64,000 bases of DNA from Gordionus sp. m RMFG-2023 (lineage: Eukaryota > Nematomorpha > Gordioida > Chordodea > Parachordodidae): NCBI RefSeq assembly GCF_954871325.1, contig NC_088778.1, forward strand, positions 32,748,730 to 32,812,729. The letters run 5' to 3'. A program made the position numbers and the translations under genes. The notes beneath the pieces were generated by a model, which did not search any database, had not been told where the DNA came from, and was given only the letters and a program-made list of their open reading frames with translations. Shown piece after piece: positions 59,531 to 64,000 of the stretch (its first letter is position 1; the number at the start of each line of letters is the position of its first letter).

Positions 59531-60234
59531 TGCGTGGGCGTGGTATACGATATTTTCTATGAAAGGATTTGACGTGGTGTCACTCAATCTAAAAAAAAAC
59601 TCTAAAAAACTAGCCAATGAGAGAAGTCCGTAAGCCAAAGAAAGATAATGTGTGATATTATAAAGTATCAAATTACTTATTAAATAAAATACAAACTAGA
59701 CCCTTTTTCGTTAAATAAAAAAATCGATAATTAATTATAAGTTATCTAACAAAATTTTATTAAAACATAAGTGAGTATTAAGTTAATGGTAACAAAAAAA
59801 ATAAAAATAGATTATTAACAGAAAATGTAAGGACTGAAAGAATTTTTGGTATATAATAAATAATTAATTATGCAAAATATATTTATATAGAGAGATAGGG
59901 AGATAGGAACACGTTGTTAATATAAATTAGTGATAGTCATTAGTAAAAATGGATCGCACTTCTGTTATATATTATATATATCTTTATTTAATACGTGTAT
60001 ATATACGGCCTTTTCGAAGTCAAAATGTGTAAAAAAATAAAATAAATTAACTGTTAAAAACCCTAAAGTGAATTGTCGAATACTGAAAACCGATATTGAA
60101 AAACCGGTCAACTCTTTTCGGTTAACATATTAGTTTGTTTATATTCCTTTTCCTTCCAATCCCTATCCCGGTATTATTTTTATTATTGCTTATTAATAAA
60201 CATAAGAAAAGTTCGCCTCCCGTCATTTCGTTCG

Positions 60235-61692
60235 AAACTTAACTATAACGTTTATCGCGATGACACTTCATGATTGCGACACTATGTAAAGAAGGACATT
60301 TCGTCACTTGACACCTTATCATGACATTTTATCACTTGACGTTTCATCAAGCTATATTTAATCACCTTTTCAAATTAATGAATCATTAATATTTCTCTGA
60401 TCAAATTTTATAATTTTTCTTAAAAACCAAAATTATTTAAAATAACGAATTTTTTTTGTAAATCCAGGCCGGACCATAAAACGAACTAATATTGACAACT
60501 TTATAACGTAAAACATAAGATGGACATTTTGAAAGTTTGTGTTACACTTTTATCCTAAATAAAAGATTTGTTTCCTCCAAATATATTCACTTAAGAGTAA
60601 AGTGAAAAAAATTCCTGAAAAGAGATTGAATTACTAGCTTTTCAACACAATTAGTTATTCCTGGCTATACCATACCTACCATCCAACATAGAAATTATAT
60701 TTGTTTTATACAAATCTGACATAGAGATGAACGGTAAAATTAGTTCGCGCTTCCATGTTATAAAAATATTTTTGCTAGAATTTCTAACTTCCTCGAAGAT
60801 ACAGGTTTTCTCAAGGTAGTAAAGAAGGTTGGAACTGCTAAATTATCGAACACAGATGCCAGCATCCTCCTTTAGAACGTAGGCAAGGACCGAAAAGGGG
60901 ATTATATATAGACAGAAGTAATCTTTAGATTGATATAATTTTTAGAATATTATATCACATATCCATAAATCTAATTTAGAAAATTCCCCTAAGCAGCTCA
61001 TATGGAGATCACTACTCATTAATTATTTTATGGTTTCCTGGTTCAAAATCAGATCATAGCAATTCTTCTAGAGAGATTCTGATGTAACGAAAGTTGGATC
61101 CTTTGGTTTTGGTAGAAATATAGAAGCGTAATCTATGCTCGATATTTTGATGATGCCAAAGATCTCTTCAGCGCGCAGCGCGGCCATATTTGGCATCACC
61201 ATTAAAAGTATTGCTATCGCAGATTGGAAGTCGATGTATGGAGGACCTACATTGGGTTTGCATTTTTAAGCCCCTTTATATCTGAACTGAACATACATTT
61301 GCTTTAACTTCACAATGTTTTTTACTTTTCTTAAATAAAGTAAATTTTTGAGGAGACAAATATTTGTAAAATACTATTCAAAAATGTCCATTCGTGTCAC
61401 GTGACAAAATTTTAGATTTGGTTTGTCGTTTTATGGTCCGGCCCGGATTTATCTGATCAGTTGCTCCCGGGGTTTTGTAATATAATATTTTGCCGGAAAT
61501 TGGTTTGAATTCCTAAAATTTTTCTCCTTTCTTTTGATAACCAAAATTTTGAGGAAACAAATATTATTTTTCGATAAAAAAAATTAATCAAAATTTAAAC
61601 ATAGGAGCCTAAATATATAAAATATCCGCGTTACGAAATGTCGTCGCGATTAAAGTATCGCGTGATAAAGGGTTAGCGTTACGAAGTTAAAC
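60235..61692. mobile_element. TIR element with AACTTAACTATAACG-like ends, containing another
   Basis: The outer inverted ends are diverged but collinear: left AACTTAACTATAACGTTTATCGCGA...GATTGCGACAC...GGACATTTCGTCAC; right, inverted, TTTAACTTCGTAACGC...TTTATCACGCGA...AATCGCGACGACATTTCGTAAC. The inner element at 60461-61449 splits it. No coding capacity was recognised. Confidence 0.5.
60461..61449. mobile_element. TIR element with AATCCAGGCCGGACC ends
   Basis: The left end AATCCAGGCCGGACCATAAA and the right end, inverted AATCCGGGCCGGACCATAAA, agree over about 24 bp with one mismatch. TA flanks both sides, consistent with a TA target. About 990 bp with no recognisable transposase. Nested inside 60235-61692. 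Confidence 0.65.
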
Positions 61693-61906
61693 CAAATTCT
61701 AAAAAGATAAATTGGGGTTAAAAGGGGGAATTTCGGATGGTAAAACAAATTCCCTGTGCTTAGTTTTTTAAAATATGGATCGATAATTTTATTTTTTTTT
61801 AAACCTGCATCCTTGCTCGTTCTTTGGATATTTTCAGAATATCTATCTTCATAGAATCTCTACTATTTAGACCTAAAATAAGTATATATAAAAAGTGAAG
61901 AAGTAG

Positions 61907-62275
61907 AAGAGTGCTCTAGCTGGTGCCAAACCTTTTTTTTATCTTGCTCATAACTCAGTAACGGTTTATTCCGCAGCTGTCCGGATAGAAGATCAACAAT
62001 TAGGATCAAATAACGGGCTCGTTCCGTCAGCTTCAGAATTTCTACACTTTCCTTTATTTTGCTTACAACTCATTAATCTTTCCGCTAATGTCTGGTTTGA
62101 AGATCAATTAGGATCGATTGAGACTCTAAATATTGGCATCGGTTTTGTTAATTCCTCAAGTCGTATCCGCCAACTTCACAGACCGGGTTTTCCAAATCCA
62201 AAAGAAACCTTATATGCTTTTGTACAACTTCTAGGGCTGAAAAAACTTATAATATCAATTTATTTTAGCGTTTAA
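61907..62275 (+). other. 122-codon open frame without Met, with an internal repeat; possible exon
   Basis: A frame free of stops from just after a TAG at 61904 to TAA at 62273 includes LAHNSVTVYSAAVRIEDQQL and LQLINLSANVWFEDQLGSIE, which are diverged copies of one ~100-bp unit. It is unusual to stay open this long in AT-rich DNA. The upstream ...TAGAAG/AG could be a splice acceptor. I recognise no family. A non-coding repeat is equally possible. Confidence 0.25.
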
Positions 62276-63227
62276 AGCAGAGATCCTTTCGAATGTTGCC
62301 TCTAAAGAAAATTATTAACAGTGCGTGGTTGATTAAATGTATCAAGGGGATATATTAAATGGAATATCACATATTTTATCCATTTCCCGTATTCATCGGA
62401 ATTACACATTTGATCCTCATTTTCATCCTTTTCTGGGATCTTTAGATTCCTACACTTGGTTTGGTCGACTAAGTAATTACGATCATGCGCAAGAGCGCCT
62501 AGTAAATTTATAAAAATAATATTTAATCATTTTTAACCGGTAAATTTATCTATATCGACTTTACAAATTTTTTTTTTTTAGAGTGGTCAGTCACGTGACG
62601 CGAAGAGCCATCAATTTAAAAAAAATAATAAGAAATATATATTAAAAAAAATTTCATTTGTTAAAATAAAAAATAAATATATTGAAATCATAAATTATGT
62701 ATGTATAGTAACACCAAATTTTTCGTTATTAATTATTGTTTTCGCATTTTTTTTTAGAGGAACTAATTATACGGGATAATTTATTGAGATTAATTTGTGT
62801 TTTGTTCTTAAAATTTTTCTTTGAAGGCTTCTTTCTCTGTTTTTTTTTAAAAAAATTCATTAATTTGAAGTCGAGTATCGTATCGCGATCGATAAGTATC
62901 GGGATACTCTTTGATTCGAATAATTTATTTATTTTAAAAAAAAAAGAAAAGAAGGGGGATATAGCTTAAAATAATTAAATGGAGATTAATATATCACCTG
63001 CTTAGCTCAGCTGTTCGCCTGAGATTATATTCTGCGTCCGACGATGGTAAAGGCATCCATATCTCAGAGTGTTAAGCTCCCATTTTATCTAACGATATAT
63101 TCCCTAAAACACGAGCTCAACCCGAAACCAACCCTGGGTTCAAAGAATATTTTGAACAAAACCCGAACCGAACCCGCTTAATTTTTTTAACTTGAACCGA
63201 AATCGGGTTAATATTTTTAACCGGATT
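62276..63227. other. Gene-free stretch before the microsatellite
   Basis: AT-rich, with a GCTTAGCTCAGCTGTTCG segment at 63000 that resembles a tRNA A-box, and CCCGAACC/AACCCG patches near 63115-63220. No gene was recognised. Confidence 0.35.
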
Positions 63228-63560
<333 letters not shown>

Positions 63561-63720
63561 TTCTTTATTTTTTTCTTAAATAATCATTGTACCTTATGGA
63601 TATAATTCCTATCACTAAAAAGTTCCCCAAAAACAAATTTAATATTAATTGTACAATACATAATATATTCGTGATTTCCTATTATGGAACATTATAAAAA
63701 ATAAACAATTTAATATATAC

Positions 63721-63811
63721 CTTAATTCTCATGACTATTCCTACAGAAGTTGCCCATTGTGGAACCAAAAGGTTCAAAAACGCTAAACGTCGCTTTCCTG
63801 CCACCCCACAG
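63721..63811 (-). CDS. Candidate internal exon, possibly cytochrome P450 (CYP4-like)
   Basis: On the minus strand a 91-nt open block is bounded by a strong acceptor (poly-T then ACAG, just above 63811) and a donor (AAG|GTATAT, just below 63721). In the phase-1 frame it reads CGVAGKRRLAFLNLLVPQWA then TSVGIVMRIK. KRRLAFLNLL resembles the 'kRraFLDlLL' segment before helix I of CYP4 P450s. The following residues are not diagnostic, and no second P450 exon could be confirmed before the window ends at 64000. Treat the family assignment as a guess. Confidence 0.25.
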
Positions 63812-64000
63812 CTGTAAAAAAAAATTAAAATGCTTTTAATCGAAAATGTCTGTTATCTATTCCCAACCTTTACCCATTTCCTTCATCGATCTCACAATCA
63901 GGACCGAACCACTACTTTACTGCCTTTACGTGCACCAGTAATACCAGTTACAAAATATAATTCCATGATAACTCTACAAACTGCGCAAAATCTCTGACTC

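Noticed and set aside
63000-63095. tRNA gene or tRNA-derived SINE (GCTTAGCTCAGCTGTTCG resembles an A-box)
   Set aside because: No B-box at the right distance and no cloverleaf could be folded by eye. The later GGGTTCAAAG is too far away and has no partner stem.

Overview
The window is eukaryotic DNA, very AT-rich by eye, with many poly-A/poly-T tracts, long G or C homopolymers and microsatellites. It looks like an invertebrate animal genome. Supporting points: a Krueppel-like factor (KLF) with the canonical triple C2H2 zinc finger, spliced genes with GT-AG introns often only 38-51 bp long, and a dense load of hAT-type MITEs, PIF/Harbinger remains and LINE fragments. I cannot name the species. 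Nothing bacterial (operons, CRISPR) was seen.

Three host genes can be read. (1) ALG8, the ER glucosyltransferase that adds the second glucose to the lipid-linked N-glycan precursor, lies on the + strand at 46899-52367. It can be assembled from nine exons whose phases all agree (669 codons); its introns carry at least four MITE-like insertions. (2) A KLF transcription factor is an uninterrupted 392-codon frame on the minus strand at 39404-40582. (3) Pyroglutamyl-peptidase I (PGPEP1-like) occurs twice on the + strand. The copy at 35834-36568 is complete in four exons with Glu, Cys and His catalytic residues. The copy at 23657-24405 carries a 19-nt insertion that breaks the spliced frame. The two copies sit in a direct duplication: block A about 20962-25880, block B about 28275-36770.

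Layout. 1-2480: large inverted repeat of PIF/Harbinger material. 2.5-20.9 kb: gene-poor sequence with hAT MITEs, a 77-bp minisatellite (9961-10503) and a MITE caught in the loop of a longer palindrome (15.77-16.30 kb). 20.96-36.77 kb: the duplicated PGPEP1 blocks, separated by a decayed LINE (26.17-28.25 kb). Block A holds three TIR elements that block B lacks. Block B holds an LTR-retrotransposon fossil with a foldback element and a hAT element inside one LTR, and another hAT relic inside the foldback element. 37-46 kb: a MITE, tandem duplications and the KLF gene. 46.9-52.4 kb: ALG8. 52.4-64 kb: more MITEs, the 3' end of a reverse-transcriptase retroelement abutting a CCTTT microsatellite, a nested pair of TIR elements, a long TTTC microsatellite and a possible exon at the right edge.

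The most notable signal is historical rather than biochemical. The two PGPEP1 blocks act as each other's empty-site controls, so several insertions can be bounded and their target-site duplications read directly. The abundant TAGTGTTGTTAAA-ended MITEs share their terminus with a hAT copy (32551-33997) that still encodes part of the hAT C-terminal dimerisation domain, which suggests the source of their mobility.
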